This document shows, in pieces, positions 55,342 to 63,892 of a DNA stretch of 64,000 bases (within the stretch, counting starts at the first letter, position 1; the number at the start of each line of letters is the position of its first letter). Under the pieces are notes generated by a model. It did no database searches and was not told where the DNA came from. It saw only the letters and a list, made by a program, of their open reading frames with translations. A program made the position numbers and the translations under genes. The DNA comes from Paenibacillus sp. JZ16 (GTDB lineage Bacteria; Bacillota; Bacilli; Paenibacillales; Paenibacillaceae), in assembly GCF_015326965.1 (NCBI RefSeq), contig NZ_CP017659.1:4282501-4346500 (forward strand). The letters are read 5' to 3'.

Positions 55342-56265
55342 CTACTTCTTCATTTTCGGGTCAAGTGCGTCGCGAAGCCCGTCACCGATCAAGTTGATTG
55401 CAACTACGGTAACCAGAATACACATACCTGGCGGAATCCATAGCCATGGTCTCTTCCGGAAATCAATCAAGTTGTTTGCCGCAGAAATCATATTTCCCCA
55501 GGATGGTGTTGGTGGAACAACCCCAATTCCGAGAAAGCTTAGCGAAGATTCAAAAATAATCGCGCCTGCTACCCCTAAGGTTGCAGATACAATAATGATA
55601 GGAATCGTATTAGGAAGCAGATGGCGGAAAATCTTCCGACGATCTTTAAGACCTAAAGCTTCTGTTGCTTGCATGAACTCCTGCTCGCGGAGCCCCAAGA
55701 TTTGACCACGTACGAGACGGGAGATGCTGCTCCAGCCCAACACACCGATAATCAACATCAAGAAATAGATACGATCCGTTGGCTCCACCTTCAGGTCTGA
55801 CAATATCGCCCCCAGAATAATCAGGATCGGCAGCGTAGGCAATGCCATAAAAATATCAGCCACACGCATAATCAGCGTGTCCACCCATTTACGATAAAAA
55901 CCCGCTAAAGCTCCCAAGGTTGCTCCGATGATGACCGAAATGCCTGTGGCAACAAGGCCAACCAAAAGGGATATTCGTCCAGCAAGCATCATACGCAGTA
56001 AAATATCTCGCCCAAGCTTATCGGTACCTAGCCAATACTTCGAGCTTGGGGGCAAATTCTTATCAGCCACACTGTAATCATATAAGGAATAAGGTGAAAA
56101 GAAAGGGCCAAAAAAGCACAGCAAAAACATAAATACAATTATGAAAAGTCCGATGACAGCGAGACGGTTTCTGGAAAAACGGCGAATCGCAATTCGCCAT
56201 GGGGAATCCGGCCGCTTCTTCGGAACTGGTAGATTCGTTTTTAATGGTGCAGTCTCTGCGGACAA
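55342..56265 (-). CDS. oppC: Oligopeptide ABC transporter permease OppC
   Basis: A 307-residue permease with an N-terminal OppC_N segment (RFSRNRLAVIGLFIIVFMFL) and six membrane helices; the EAA-type loop is EQEFMQATEALGLKDRRKIF. Starts at TTG 56265 with GGAGGAG upstream. 12 bp after oppB. Confidence 0.93.
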   Translation of the reverse strand: MSAETAPLKTNLPVPKKRPDSPWRIAIRRFSRNRLAVIGLFIIVFMFLLCFFGPFFSPYSLYDYSVADKNLPPSSKYWLGTDKLGRDILLRMMLAGRISLLVGLVATGISVIIGATLGALAGFYRKWVDTLIMRVADIFMALPTLPILIILGAILSDLKVEPTDRIYFLMLIIGVLGWSSISRLVRGQILGLREQEFMQATEALGLKDRRKIFRHLLPNTIPIIIVSATLGVAGAIIFESSLSFLGIGVVPPTPSWGNMISAANNLIDFRKRPWLWIPPGMCILVTVVAINLIGDGLRDALDPKMKK

Positions 56266-56277
56266 GTGAATCTCCTC

Positions 56278-57240
56278 CTACTTTAAGCGAATTCTTGGAT
56301 CTGCAGCTCCATATAGAACGTCAGACAATAGGTTGCCCAGAAGTGTCAGTACGGATATGAATACTGTGAACCCAAGCATGAACGGATAGTCCCGCATATT
56401 GATCGATTCCAGATAGACTTGACCGACCCCGGGCCAGATGAAAATTTTCTCCATGATGATGGCTCCACCAAATAAAGATGGAAGCTCAAAGCCCATGAGA
56501 GTGATGGCAGGAAGCATGGCATTACGCAGCGCATGCTTGAAAATAACCGTACGTTCTTTCAATCCCTTTGCACGGGCTGTGCGGATGTAATCCTGACGGA
56601 TAACCTCCAGCATGCTTGTACGGAAATACCGCGTCAAACTACCTGTGCTCAGCATCGTAAGCACGGTAACCGGTAAGAACATATGCCATGCAATATCGAT
56701 CAGTTGATCCCATGTGCTTCCGTTCATTCCCGAAGTCTTCATACTGCCAACAGGGAACCATCCTAAATCCAAGGCAAGAAACTTGATAAGCAGGAGTCCG
56801 AGAAAGAAAGAAGGCAGTGACATACACAAGAAAACTAATAAAGTTATGATCTTATCAAACAATGAATACTGAAACTTCGCTGAGAACACGCCAGCAAAAG
56901 CAGCTATTATCCAACTCAATATTAAACTGAAAATAGCCACAAAAAAAGAATTCCATACGTAATTATTCATTACGGTTGTGACAGGTTGTTTGTGCACAAG
57001 GGAATCTCCGAGATTGCCCTTTAACATATTACCGACCCATGTAAGATAACGCTCAACAGGCGGCTTATCCAAACCATAAATTTCCCGAAGCTGAGCTGCT
57101 TTCTCAGCAGTCATCGTCGGGTTGTTCACTGCAGTGATATAATCACCTGGTACCAAAGATGATATTGCAAATATGAGAATCGAGATCCCGATCATGGTCG
57201 GGATGATCTGCAGCAGCCTCCGGATAATGTACTGCTTCAT
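56278..57240 (-). CDS. oppB: Oligopeptide ABC transporter permease OppB
   Basis: A 320-residue permease with six membrane helices: MKQYIIRRLLQIIPTMIGIS opening and EAA loop QDYIRTARAKGLKERTVIFK. ATG with GGGAGGAATATT upstream. A strong GNRA hairpin lies between oppA and this gene. Confidence 0.94.
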   Translation of the reverse strand: MKQYIIRRLLQIIPTMIGISILIFAISSLVPGDYITAVNNPTMTAEKAAQLREIYGLDKPPVERYLTWVGNMLKGNLGDSLVHKQPVTTVMNNYVWNSFFVAIFSLILSWIIAAFAGVFSAKFQYSLFDKIITLLVFLCMSLPSFFLGLLLIKFLALDLGWFPVGSMKTSGMNGSTWDQLIDIAWHMFLPVTVLTMLSTGSLTRYFRTSMLEVIRQDYIRTARAKGLKERTVIFKHALRNAMLPAITLMGFELPSLFGGAIIMEKIFIWPGVGQVYLESINMRDYPFMLGFTVFISVLTLLGNLLSDVLYGAADPRIRLK

Positions 57241-57264
57241 AATATTCCTCCCGGCTTATAAGTG

Positions 57265-57296
57265 CATATGCCCAGCTCTTGCGAGCTGAGCATATG
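57265..57296 (-). promoter_or_regulatory. Intercistronic hairpin between oppA and oppB
   Basis: A 14 bp stem (CATATGCTCAGCTC with GAGCTGGGCATATG, one G-U pair) closed by a GCAA tetraloop. There is no T run. Such stems after binding-protein genes protect the 3' end and leave more receptor than permease mRNA. Confidence 0.65.
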
Positions 57297-57306
57297 TTTC
57301 TTGATG

Positions 57307-59070
57307 CTATTGTTGAATTTCTGCTTTGTACAGGTCAATTGCGAAATCTTTGTACGGTGTGATGTCAATGCCGTTCAATCTGGAGTTGATTGCCCATGCA
57401 TCACGTCTTTGGTAAATCGGAAGATCCGGAACGTCTTTATTCAGCACTTGATATGCTTCAGCATAAGCAGCTTTACGCTCTTCCAGATCAAAGGCGTTTA
57501 GACCTTTTTTCATAGCTGCATCATAGTCAGGGTTGGAATATCCGATGTCATTTTGCTGTCCATCTGTGATATATACCGTGGAGTCTGGATCTGGAGTCAA
57601 GCCCCATGCAGCAAAGAACATATCGAACTCGCCTTTATCCTTCTTATCCATGATTGCATTAAAGTCCAAAGTTTCAGCTGTCAACTTGATGCCCAGCTCT
57701 TGGTAGTTCTGTGTCATGACAGGAATCAAAGCATCAATTACCGGGTTGTCAGCAGTTGCCGAGAAATGAATCTCGAATTTCTTGCCGTCTTTCTCGCGGA
57801 TGCCATCAGCACCTGGAGCCCATCCTGCTTCATCAAGAAGCTGCTTCGCTTTTTCCATATCAAACTCATACGGCTCAATACCTTCATTCGTGAAAGCCCA
57901 TGATTCGCTGGACTGTGGAATGTTGATTACGTTAGCATATTGGCCATAGATAATTTCTACAACCTCAGCGCGGTTCAAACCATAAATCAATGCTTGACGA
58001 ACTTTAGGGTCTTGGAACTTAGGATCTTTATGGTTCATCGCAACATAACCATAACCATTGGTTGGGAAGATGTTAATGTCCAAGAAGCCCATCTCTTTCA
58101 ACGCTTCTACGTTATCTTCGTTAACAGTAACCATATCCATATCGATTTCACCGGATTGGAACATAGCCAATCTAGTTTCTTCGGTAGTTGTCTTGTATAT
58201 TACGTTCTTAATTTTTGGTGCGCCCAAGAAGTAGTTCGGGTTAGCTTCCAATACAACCTCTTGTCCAGGAGAGAAGCTTTTCAGTACATATTGACCGCTA
58301 CCAATTGGTTTAGCATGCAGATCTTTCATATATTCCAGGTTGCCTTGCTTGTAACCTTTTCCATAGTATGCTTCCGGTACAAAAGGAATCGTACCGAGAT
58401 TATCTTTGGTCATGGCGTTTGCTTCGGTAACTTCGATTTCAATAGTATGGTCGTCAATGACTTTAATACCGGAGATATCTTTAGCTTTACCTTCGTTGTA
58501 CTCTTTACCGCCTTTGATATGAACGGACATCAGATCGGATTGGCCGTCATAGCTGGAATCATGATAAACTTTCATAGCGAAAGCATAGTCTTTTACAGTA
58601 ACCGGAGTGCCATCAGAATATGTCACGCCTGGCTTCAATTTGAATGTGTATTTCAATTTGTCTTCGGATACTTCCACGCTCTCAGCCAGGCGATTATTAT
58701 AAGTTCCATCACCGTTCAGCGAGAAGAAAGAATCGAAAATTGCTTCTACAACATATTTGTCATATGCTGTTTGCCAGTAGAATGGGCTAAATACCCCTTT
58801 AGGCGCTGTCATACCAACAACGAGTGTGTCTTTACGTGCCAACGCATTCGCCGGATTAGCAGATGGATTTTCTGCCTCGAAGTAACCTTGGCTTTCGTCT
58901 CCAGTTTCAGCAGGCGGTTCTGTAGTATCTTTGTCGCCTTCAGCTGGTGGTGTTTGCTCCGTTTGCTCCCCTTGACTTGGCTGTTCTGCTGTTCCTCCGC
59001 TCGAACATGCAGCCAGTACCGTGATGGCCAAAAGCATGATTGCAAGCAGAAGTGACATTCTTTTCTTCAT
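57307..59070 (-). CDS. oppA: Oligopeptide-binding lipoprotein OppA
   Basis: A 587-residue SBP_bac_5 lipoprotein. The signal MKKRMSLLLAIMLLAITVLA ends in lipobox LAAC, followed by a long Glu/Gln/Pro/Thr linker (about residues 28-60). Conserved features include TFKLKPGVTYSDGTPVTVKD near 140 and GLNRAEVVEIIYG near 365. It captures peptides for OppBCDF. The start is ATG 59070 after AGAGGAGGATTCGC; upstream in-frame codons lack signal-sequence character. First gene of the operon with a leader of about 200 bases. Confidence 0.94.
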   Translation of the reverse strand: MKKRMSLLLAIMLLAITVLAACSSGGTAEQPSQGEQTEQTPPAEGDKDTTEPPAETGDESQGYFEAENPSANPANALARKDTLVVGMTAPKGVFSPFYWQTAYDKYVVEAIFDSFFSLNGDGTYNNRLAESVEVSEDKLKYTFKLKPGVTYSDGTPVTVKDYAFAMKVYHDSSYDGQSDLMSVHIKGGKEYNEGKAKDISGIKVIDDHTIEIEVTEANAMTKDNLGTIPFVPEAYYGKGYKQGNLEYMKDLHAKPIGSGQYVLKSFSPGQEVVLEANPNYFLGAPKIKNVIYKTTTEETRLAMFQSGEIDMDMVTVNEDNVEALKEMGFLDINIFPTNGYGYVAMNHKDPKFQDPKVRQALIYGLNRAEVVEIIYGQYANVINIPQSSESWAFTNEGIEPYEFDMEKAKQLLDEAGWAPGADGIREKDGKKFEIHFSATADNPVIDALIPVMTQNYQELGIKLTAETLDFNAIMDKKDKGEFDMFFAAWGLTPDPDSTVYITDGQQNDIGYSNPDYDAAMKKGLNAFDLEERKAAYAEAYQVLNKDVPDLPIYQRRDAWAINSRLNGIDITPYKDFAIDLYKAEIQQ

Positions 59071-59278
59071 GCGAATCCTCCTCTTAAAAAATGTTGTTGC
59101 ATTATAAATTATCAGGACGAATATTGAAATCATCCTTAAATAATTTCGAACAGAATTCTCGTTCTCCAGGATGTCATGGCATGATGTGAAATAAATTGAA
59201 AGTTTTACAGAAAATATACCATTGGTCAATTAGTGCCAAAGTCTCTAGCAAAATCTTCTTGCCTATAAAATTAATGTT

Positions 59279-59307
59279 ATGATACGTGTAAATTTAGGTA
59301 ACGTCAA
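59279..59307 (-). promoter_or_regulatory. Promoter of the opp operon
   Basis: Minus strand TTGACG (59307-59302), 17-base spacer, TATCAT (59284-59279). Places the start of transcription near 59272. Confidence 0.75.
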
Positions 59308-59408
59308 TTACTTTTTTTCATATTTCTCAAAAATCATGTTTTTAACGTCGTTTTTGAGGTTAATAATTAAGTTTATCTCCGTTGTATATCCTTAGTTTAC
59401 TGAAAATG

Positions 59409-59626
59409 TATGTAATATCAAGATTTATTTACAATTTATAGCTATAATCACTTGTGGTTTAACAGTGTATATGTAATATTTTATTACACAATATCTAAAA
59501 TTTCATCTACATCTTCATTGGTTGAGTTCTTTAAGTTATGTATATGTTATATTATTTTACGCATACTGCGATTGTCTTCCTTGATTACAACTAGAAACCA
59601 TTTTTATGTAATATATTATCCTTACG
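59409..59626. promoter_or_regulatory. GlnR/TnrA-type site array upstream of the opp operon
   Basis: TGTAATATTTTATTACA (59472-59488) is an exact TGTNA-N7-TNACA site. TGTTATATTATTTTACG (59545-59561) has the same spacing and one mismatch; the centres are 73 bases apart, about seven turns. Related dyads with longer spacers stand at 59409-59431 and 59607-59626. All lie 140-345 bases upstream of the predicted start. The surrounding 59071-59700 region is AT-rich and holds no gene that I can support. Confidence 0.6.
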
Positions 59627-59707
59627 ATATGCTTCAATTCGGTATTAGATGACGTGTATTTATGGTTCTGCTTTCTCATAGTTTTACCTCCTACAGCGTT
59701 AACGCTT

Positions 59708-59745
59708 AAAAAAAGCAATCCAGGACTGTGGTCCGGATTGCTTTT
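59708..59745 (-). terminator. Rho-independent terminator after the SRAP gene
   Basis: GCAATCC(A)GGAC paired with GTCC(G)GGATTGC, followed by TTTTTTT on the minus strand. Confidence 0.85.
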
Positions 59746-59796
59746 ATGTTGAATTCCATGTCAGATAAATCAACCTTGCTCTTTCATACTTGCGAA

Positions 59797-60471
59797 CTAC
59801 AGATTCTTCACCCAAGCGAGCTTTAAATCCATCTCTTCAATGCACTGCTGGTGATCATTCGTATCGTCAGCCACTAAAGGCGTCACCGGATACATTCGCA
59901 TCTGCCCGCGATACGTATGAAGCAGCGGATGCACCGCATGTCTCCCTTGGATCTCCGGATCCAGCCACTTTTCCATGTTTTCCTCTGACAGAATCGCCGG
60001 CATTCGTGTTTCGAACTCTCGAATCGCTTCATTGGCCTCTGTCATTAGAACCGTGCATGTTCTCATTTCATTTCCCCTGGCATCGCGCCATGTCTCGTAT
60101 AAACCAGCCATACCGAATATTTCATGATCCCCGATTACGGTCCGTACCGCATAACTCCGTTTACCAACCGTTCGCCAGTAATATAAACCGTTACAAGGGA
60201 TCACACAGCGTCTTGTGTCAATCGCTTTACGGTAAGTGGGATTTTGATCAACGGTTGTAATATCAGCATTGACTGCGTCTTTACCCCAATAGGGCACTAA
60301 CCCCCATCGATACTCATCAAGCACTCGTTCTCCCTGTTCTTGTATAATGACCGGCATGGTTTGGGTAGGGCTAATGTTGTACCGGCTCTTGTAGTAATAC
60401 ATTACCCGATTAATGCCAAAGCGTTGATTCACTTCATCGATCCCTGCGGACAGCGAGAATCGTCTACACAT
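59797..60471 (-). CDS. SOS response-associated (SRAP/YedK/HMCES) protein
   Basis: A 224-residue SRAP protein that crosslinks to abasic sites in single-stranded DNA through its N-terminal Cys2 and shields them. MCRRFSLSAG supplies the catalytic Cys; RRCVIPCNGLYYW near residue 86 has the conserved Asn, and MRTCTVLMTEANEAI, then RMPAILSEENMEKWL with the active His/Glu region follow. The family is complete in length. It is a single-gene unit on the minus strand; no LexA box was identified. Confidence 0.93.
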   Translation of the reverse strand: MCRRFSLSAGIDEVNQRFGINRVMYYYKSRYNISPTQTMPVIIQEQGERVLDEYRWGLVPYWGKDAVNADITTVDQNPTYRKAIDTRRCVIPCNGLYYWRTVGKRSYAVRTVIGDHEIFGMAGLYETWRDARGNEMRTCTVLMTEANEAIREFETRMPAILSEENMEKWLDPEIQGRHAVHPLLHTYRGQMRMYPVTPLVADDTNDHQQCIEEMDLKLAWVKNL

Positions 60472-61225
60472 ATAACTACCTCCTTTTTCCTTTATCGTTT
60501 GGATAATGGAGGCGGAATATGCATAATAAGACTAACAACATGGAGCTTCCACTGCTTGTACGCTTGTATCCCTGGAGTGGACATCATAAAATTGAAAGGT
60601 TTCTGCAACTTTTATGTAATCACAATATTAAATTTTCTATGCCACTCTGTCGTGGCAATGTTCTTCTATCATGTTTGTATACGATAGACATCATTCTCAA
60701 TTATGAAAGCATGGGGTCTACTTAAATCGTTCTCTTTTTTTAGGTATCTTTTCGAGGGTATATTACTTTCAAAGTGGAGATCGCCCCAGCGCTCATTTGA
60801 TGAGCTGATACATACCTATATATAATAGAAGGAATTTTTTCAGATTGCTTCTTTTTCACCCTCATAACCGGTTTTTTATTTCTTACATGGAGTACTCCGT
60901 TATGTATAAAAATGTATTGCTTACAATAGACACTGTCCGTTTAAAGAAGACATCATTTCAGGGCTTTAAAACTGGAAAGCTTTACACCAGGCTTGTATTT
61001 GTCGGCAGCTATTTTTCTTCTTTAGTGTACACTCTGGGGAGACACGATTCTTCCGTGGAGACATTATGCGTCCCATCATTTGGATAACTCCGTTTCACGC
61101 CGAAATGAATTTTTCTTTAAAGCCCTGAGCTTTTATACTTGTGATTTACGCAGTGTTTACTTGTGAGACTGACTCTAACAATTCTCATCACATTACTCAC
61201 GAAGCCTACCCTGGGCTCTACCATA
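60472..61225. other. Long AT-rich gap between the SRAP gene and rpsR
   Basis: About 750 bp without a firm gene. The best coding candidate is at 60519 (separate entry). A frame at 60845-61087 has no ribosome site and no recognisable product. I see no RNA gene. Confidence 0.35.
60519..60725 (+). CDS. Possible small protein, unrecognised
   Basis: A 68-codon frame whose ATG is preceded by GGAGGCGGAAT, a good ribosome site at good spacing, and which is divergent from the SRAP gene. The product (MHNKTNNMELPLLVRLYPWS, then a Cys-rich hydrophobic part) matches nothing I know, and the base composition of the region is noncoding-like. It may be chance. Confidence 0.2.
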   Translation: MHNKTNNMELPLLVRLYPWSGHHKIERFLQLLCNHNIKFSMPLCRGNVLLSCLYTIDIILNYESMGST

Positions 61226-61267
61226 ATAAAAAAGCGGACCAGCCTATGATTAGGCTGGTCCGCTTTG
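61226..61267 (-). terminator. Rho-independent terminator of the rpsF-ssb-rpsR operon
   Basis: Perfect 15 bp stem (AAAGCGGACCAGCCT with AGGCTGGTCCGCTTT), 6-base loop; TTTTTTAT follows on the minus strand. Confidence 0.9.
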
Positions 61268-61277
61268 ACACAAATGA

Positions 61278-61550
61278 TTACTCAGTTGTGTATGGAAGCA
61301 ATGCGATTTGACGGGAGCGTTTGATCGCAATCGTCAGGGCACGCTGATATTTAGCGCTAGTACCTGTTACACGACGAGGCAAGATTTTTCCGCGCTCGCT
61401 GATGAATTTCTTGAGCAGGTCTGTATCTTTATAGTCAATGTGAGTAATTTTGTTCACAGTGAAGAAACATACTTTACGACGCTTGTTGCGGCCGCCGCGG
61501 CGTGCCGGTCTTTTGTCGTTGTCTCCGCCTTCTCTTTGTTTAAAAGCCAT
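61278..61550 (-). CDS. rpsR: 30S ribosomal protein S18
   Basis: A 90-residue S18: basic N-terminus, [40 protein letters not shown] and [20 protein letters not shown]. It contains one Cys, not the four-Cys zinc form. 21 bp after ssb; last gene of the operon, directly before the terminator. Confidence 0.97.
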   Translation of the reverse strand: MAFKQREGGDNDKRPARRGGRNKRRKVCFFTVNKITHIDYKDTDLLKKFISERGKILPRRVTGTSAKYQRALTIAIKRSRQIALLPYTTE

Positions 61551-61571
61551 GTGTTGTCAGTCCTTTCCGTA

Positions 61572-62066
61572 TTAAAATGGCAAATCATCATCCGAAATAT
61601 CGATCGGTTTTCCTTCATCGGAAAAAGGATCCTGATTGTTGTTTCGCGAGTAGTTATTGTTCCCGCGGTTTCCGCCACTGCTATTGCTGTTGCTTCCTCC
61701 GCTAAACGATGATTCCTCACGATTTCCTCCGCCACCGCTTGTTTCACGGTTTGACTCCAAGAAGCGAACATTATCGGCAATGACTTCGGTGACGTATACA
61801 CGCTTACCTTCGTTATTCTCGTAATTCCGCACTTGAATGCGCCCTTCTACAGCCGTCAGACGGCCTTTACGCAGATAGTTTGCACAAGTCTCCGCAAGCT
61901 GTCTCCAGGTCACGACCGGAATGAAATCCGCTTCGCGCTCCCCGCCTTGTCCGGTAAACGGACGATCGACAGCAAGTGTAAATTGCGTTACAGCAACACC
62001 TGAAGGAGTATATCGCAGCTCGGGATCCTTAGTCAGTCGGCCAATCAAAATGACACGGTTCAACAA
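61572..62066 (-). CDS. ssb: Single-stranded DNA-binding protein
   Basis: A 164-residue SSB: OB fold at residues 1-105 ([58 protein letters not shown]), a Gly/Asn/Ser-rich linker ([20 protein letters not shown]) and the acidic tip DISDDDLPF that recruits repair and replication partners. Between rpsF (48 bp gap) and rpsR (21 bp gap), the universal Firmicutes order. Confidence 0.97.
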   Translation of the reverse strand: MLNRVILIGRLTKDPELRYTPSGVAVTQFTLAVDRPFTGQGGEREADFIPVVTWRQLAETCANYLRKGRLTAVEGRIQVRNYENNEGKRVYVTEVIADNVRFLESNRETSGGGGNREESSFSGGSNSNSSGGNRGNNNYSRNNNQDPFSDEGKPIDISDDDLPF

Positions 62067-62114
62067 TCCAATCCCCTCCTTAGAACGAAATCAATTACAA
62101 AGTTTATTTACGTA

Positions 62115-62399
62115 TTAAGCAACGTCGTTCGTGATGAGATAACGAATAACTTCGTCAGAAATCTTCATGAGACGCTCAAGCTCAGCTACAACTTCAGGTG
62201 TTGCGTTGAAGTTTACCAGAACGTAGACGCCATCACGGAATTTCTTGATCTCATACGCAAGACGGCGTTTACCCATTACGTCATGCTTTGTAATTTCTCC
62301 GCCGTTGGAGATGATGCCTTGGAATTTATCGACTGCAGCTTGAACAGCTTCTTGTTCAATGTCAGGACGAATAATGTACATCACTTCATATTTGCGCAT
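62115..62399 (-). CDS. rpsF: 30S ribosomal protein S6
   Basis: A 94-residue S6: MRKYEVMYIIRPDIEQEAVQ, RRLAYEIKKFRDGVYVLVNF and LERLMKISDEVIRYLITND. The start is ATG 62399 after AAGGAGGTGAAACAT. First gene of rpsF-ssb-rpsR. Confidence 0.97.
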   Translation of the reverse strand: MRKYEVMYIIRPDIEQEAVQAAVDKFQGIISNGGEITKHDVMGKRRLAYEIKKFRDGVYVLVNFNATPEVVAELERLMKISDEVIRYLITNDVA

Positions 62400-62468
62400 A
62401 TGTTTCACCTCCTTATGGACTTCGGCCCTCAATCTCTGTTGAGAGCAAGGAGCGAGTCTAACTCGCAC
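62400..62468 (-). promoter_or_regulatory. rpsF leader, possible S6:S18 autoregulatory element
   Basis: The leader of about 70 bases holds a perfect hairpin GCGAGT-TAG-ACTCGC and, just before the ribosome site, GGGCCGAAGTCC, with a CCG as in the S6:S18-binding leaders of Firmicutes. Position and motif fit; structure not verified. Confidence 0.4.
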
Positions 62469-62474
62469 CATAAT

Positions 62475-62503
62475 ACTATATCAGAACGGGTGATCGGATG
62501 CAA
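62475..62503 (-). promoter_or_regulatory. Promoter of the rpsF operon
   Basis: Minus strand TTGCAT (62503-62498), 17-base spacer, TATAGT (62480-62475). Confidence 0.65.
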
Positions 62504-62637
62504 GTTTCTTTTCGGTGCTGAATCTGCGCTCTTCCCTTTATTTCCGCGCCTTTCTCACTTTCCCTGCAATGATTTAGGGTCCAATGGCGCATGATAATAC
62601 ATGCAGTCCATCCATCATAATGAGGAGGAAATTCACA

Positions 62638-62832
62638 ATGGGAGAACAGTCCGAATTTCGTGCGGGTGACAAAGCCCCAAACAACGGTATTTATATGGAA
62701 GTGGGCGTCAGAGACCACATCATGGGGATCGAAAACCCACGTCAAATTAAAATGAGCAAAGGCGATACCTTTCCCGAAACCCAAAATGATGATCGTGTAT
62801 GGTTAAACAAACGCCGAGTGCAGCCTAAGTAA
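62638..62832 (+). CDS. YjzC-like small protein
   Basis: A 64-residue protein: EQSEFRAGDKAPNNGIYMEV, then GVRDHIMGIENPRQIKMSKG and FPETQNDDRVWLNKRR. This matches the YjzC family of small conserved Bacillales proteins of unknown function; the GxxAPNNGxY opening is characteristic. The start is ATG 62638 after GAGGAGGAAATTC; an upstream frame extension is not supported. Confidence 0.8.
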   Translation: MGEQSEFRAGDKAPNNGIYMEVGVRDHIMGIENPRQIKMSKGDTFPETQNDDRVWLNKRRVQPK

Positions 62833-62858
62833 TAGCCCGAAGTGATCAGCTTCAGGAG

Positions 62859-62895
62859 CCTGTGCACATCGTGTCTACGGCATCTTGTGCACAGG
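62859..62895. repeat. Inverted repeat of TGTGCACA elements
   Basis: CCTGTGCACA and TGTGCACAGG form perfect 10-base arms 17 bases apart. Each arm contains the self-complementary TGTGCACA, so it is also a direct repeat with 25-base centre spacing. Confidence 0.6.
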
Positions 62896-63212
62896 GAGTT
62901 GTCAGAACATTGCTTGAAAACTGTCAGCTAATCCATGAAAACTAAACATTTAATGTTGGGATTTTCATCCAGTGAAATTCGCATGTATACAAACCGACCT
63001 TTATGCGCACATTATAATCAGGCGGTGCATGAGAGAGGTGTGGTTCCGTTGAACGTTGCAGCAGAACGACGCATGAGGTTTCTGATCGTCACACGGATTG
63101 CAAGCTGAGGAAATGAGCCGAATGCTTGACCGCTTGGACAAGTGAAGCTATTGACAAGGTTCGCAGAAGTGCTGATAAAATGATTCCAATTCACAAGCAC
63201 CGCCTACCCAGA

Positions 63213-63243
63213 AAGAAGGGCCCAATCGGGCCCTTCTTTTTTC
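63213..63243 (+). terminator. Strong Rho-independent terminator with no gene directly upstream
   Basis: AGAAGGGCCC/GGGCCCTTCT perfect stem, AATC loop, TTTTTT. The nearest plus-strand gene (yjzC) ends 380 bp earlier. Confidence 0.85.
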
Positions 63244-63282
63244 GTTCAAAGCTCGGGACCTTTGCTCATGCTTGTAGCAACG

Positions 63283-63323
63283 AAAAACACCCCCACAGAT
63301 CGTCTGCATGAGGGTGTTTTATT
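63283..63323. terminator. Bidirectional terminator before tRNA-Ser
   Basis: AAAAACACCC/GGGTGTTTT stem with an inner CAGA/TCTG helix; T runs on both sides. On the minus strand it would end the tRNA transcript. Confidence 0.7.
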
Positions 63324-63404
63324 CAAGGGCGCTTTACAGCTTAACGCCTAACTTATGTATCAAACATCGTTTATATCCATAACAGCGGAACTTTCAACGA
63401 TTGG

Positions 63405-63495
63405 TGGCGGAAAGGGTGGGATTCGAACCCACGCACGCCTTGCGACGCCTAGCTGATTTCGAGTCAGCCCCCTTGGGCCTCTTGGGTACCTTTCC
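63405..63495 (-). tRNA. tRNA-Ser (anticodon CGA)
   Basis: 91 bases on the minus strand, including encoded CCA. Acceptor GGAAAGG/CCTTTCC with G discriminator; anticodon stem GCTGA/TCAGC with loop CTCGAAA giving CGA, which reads UCG; a long variable arm typical of serine tRNAs; T arm GTGGG-TTCGAAT-CCCAC. Confidence 0.95.
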
Positions 63496-63601
63496 ACAGC
63501 AGAATTGATTATATCATGGAAACGTTATCTGGTCAATAGCTTGTCGATCTCGCTGTTCCTTGGATTTCAATGACCGCTTGGAACGCTTAGGAGAGGAGAT
63601 A

Positions 63602-63823
63602 TTACGGTGTATCTCCCGCCCCTTCCGTCTCCTGAGCCGAACGCAAAACCTTCTTCATATTCTTCTCAAACTTTACACGGGGAATCAACACGCTATGCTG
63701 ACACTTGGTACATTTGATCCGAATATCCATCCCCATGCGAATAATCTCCATCTCATTATTTCCACAGGGATGAGGCTTCTTCATCTGAACGATATCCCCT
63801 AACTGAAATACCTTGCGCTCCAT
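63602..63823 (-). CDS. DUF951 (YyzM-like) family protein
   Basis: A 73-residue protein: VFQLGDIVQMKKPHPCGNNE, then EIIRMGMDIRIKCTKCQHSV. One Cys in HPCG and a CTKC pair suggest a zinc site, as in DUF951 proteins found near ychF and rpsF in Bacillales. Function unknown. ATG 63823 with AGGGAGCGATAGCC upstream. The MscS-like gene ends 69 bp upstream. Confidence 0.88.
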   Translation of the reverse strand: MERKVFQLGDIVQMKKPHPCGNNEMEIIRMGMDIRIKCTKCQHSVLIPRVKFEKNMKKVLRSAQETEGAGDTP

Positions 63824-63892
63824 GGCTATCGCTCCCTTTTACTTCTCTATTACTTCTTCTATCTATTATATATCATTGGATAACCGGTTAGA

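Larger units (their letters stand above)
59071..59796. other. AT-rich regulatory region between oppA and the SRAP gene
   Basis: 726 bp. It contains the opp promoter, a leader of about 200 bases, the GlnR-type array, a 12-base palindrome AGCGTTAACGCT (59695-59706) and the SRAP terminator. No coding sequence is supported. Confidence 0.5.
62833..63404. other. Intergenic region with inverted repeat and possible RNA gene
   Basis: 570 bp between yjzC and tRNA-Ser. It holds an inverted repeat (62859-62895), a TATAAT at 63013-63018 without a clear -35, a 190-base stretch that ends in a strong plus-strand terminator (63213-63243), and a second hairpin (63283-63323). No coding sequence spans the terminated stretch. 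Confidence 0.4.

Noticed and set aside
57940..59055. 371-codon plus-strand frame antisense to oppA
   Set aside because: Antisense shadow of a firmly identified gene.
59464..59626. CRISPR-like reading of the repeated TATGTAATAT units upstream of opp
   Set aside because: Units are imperfect, unequally spaced and palindromic; regulator sites explain them better.
60845..61087. 80-codon plus-strand frame before rpsR
   Set aside because: No ribosome site, and the AT-rich region looks noncoding.
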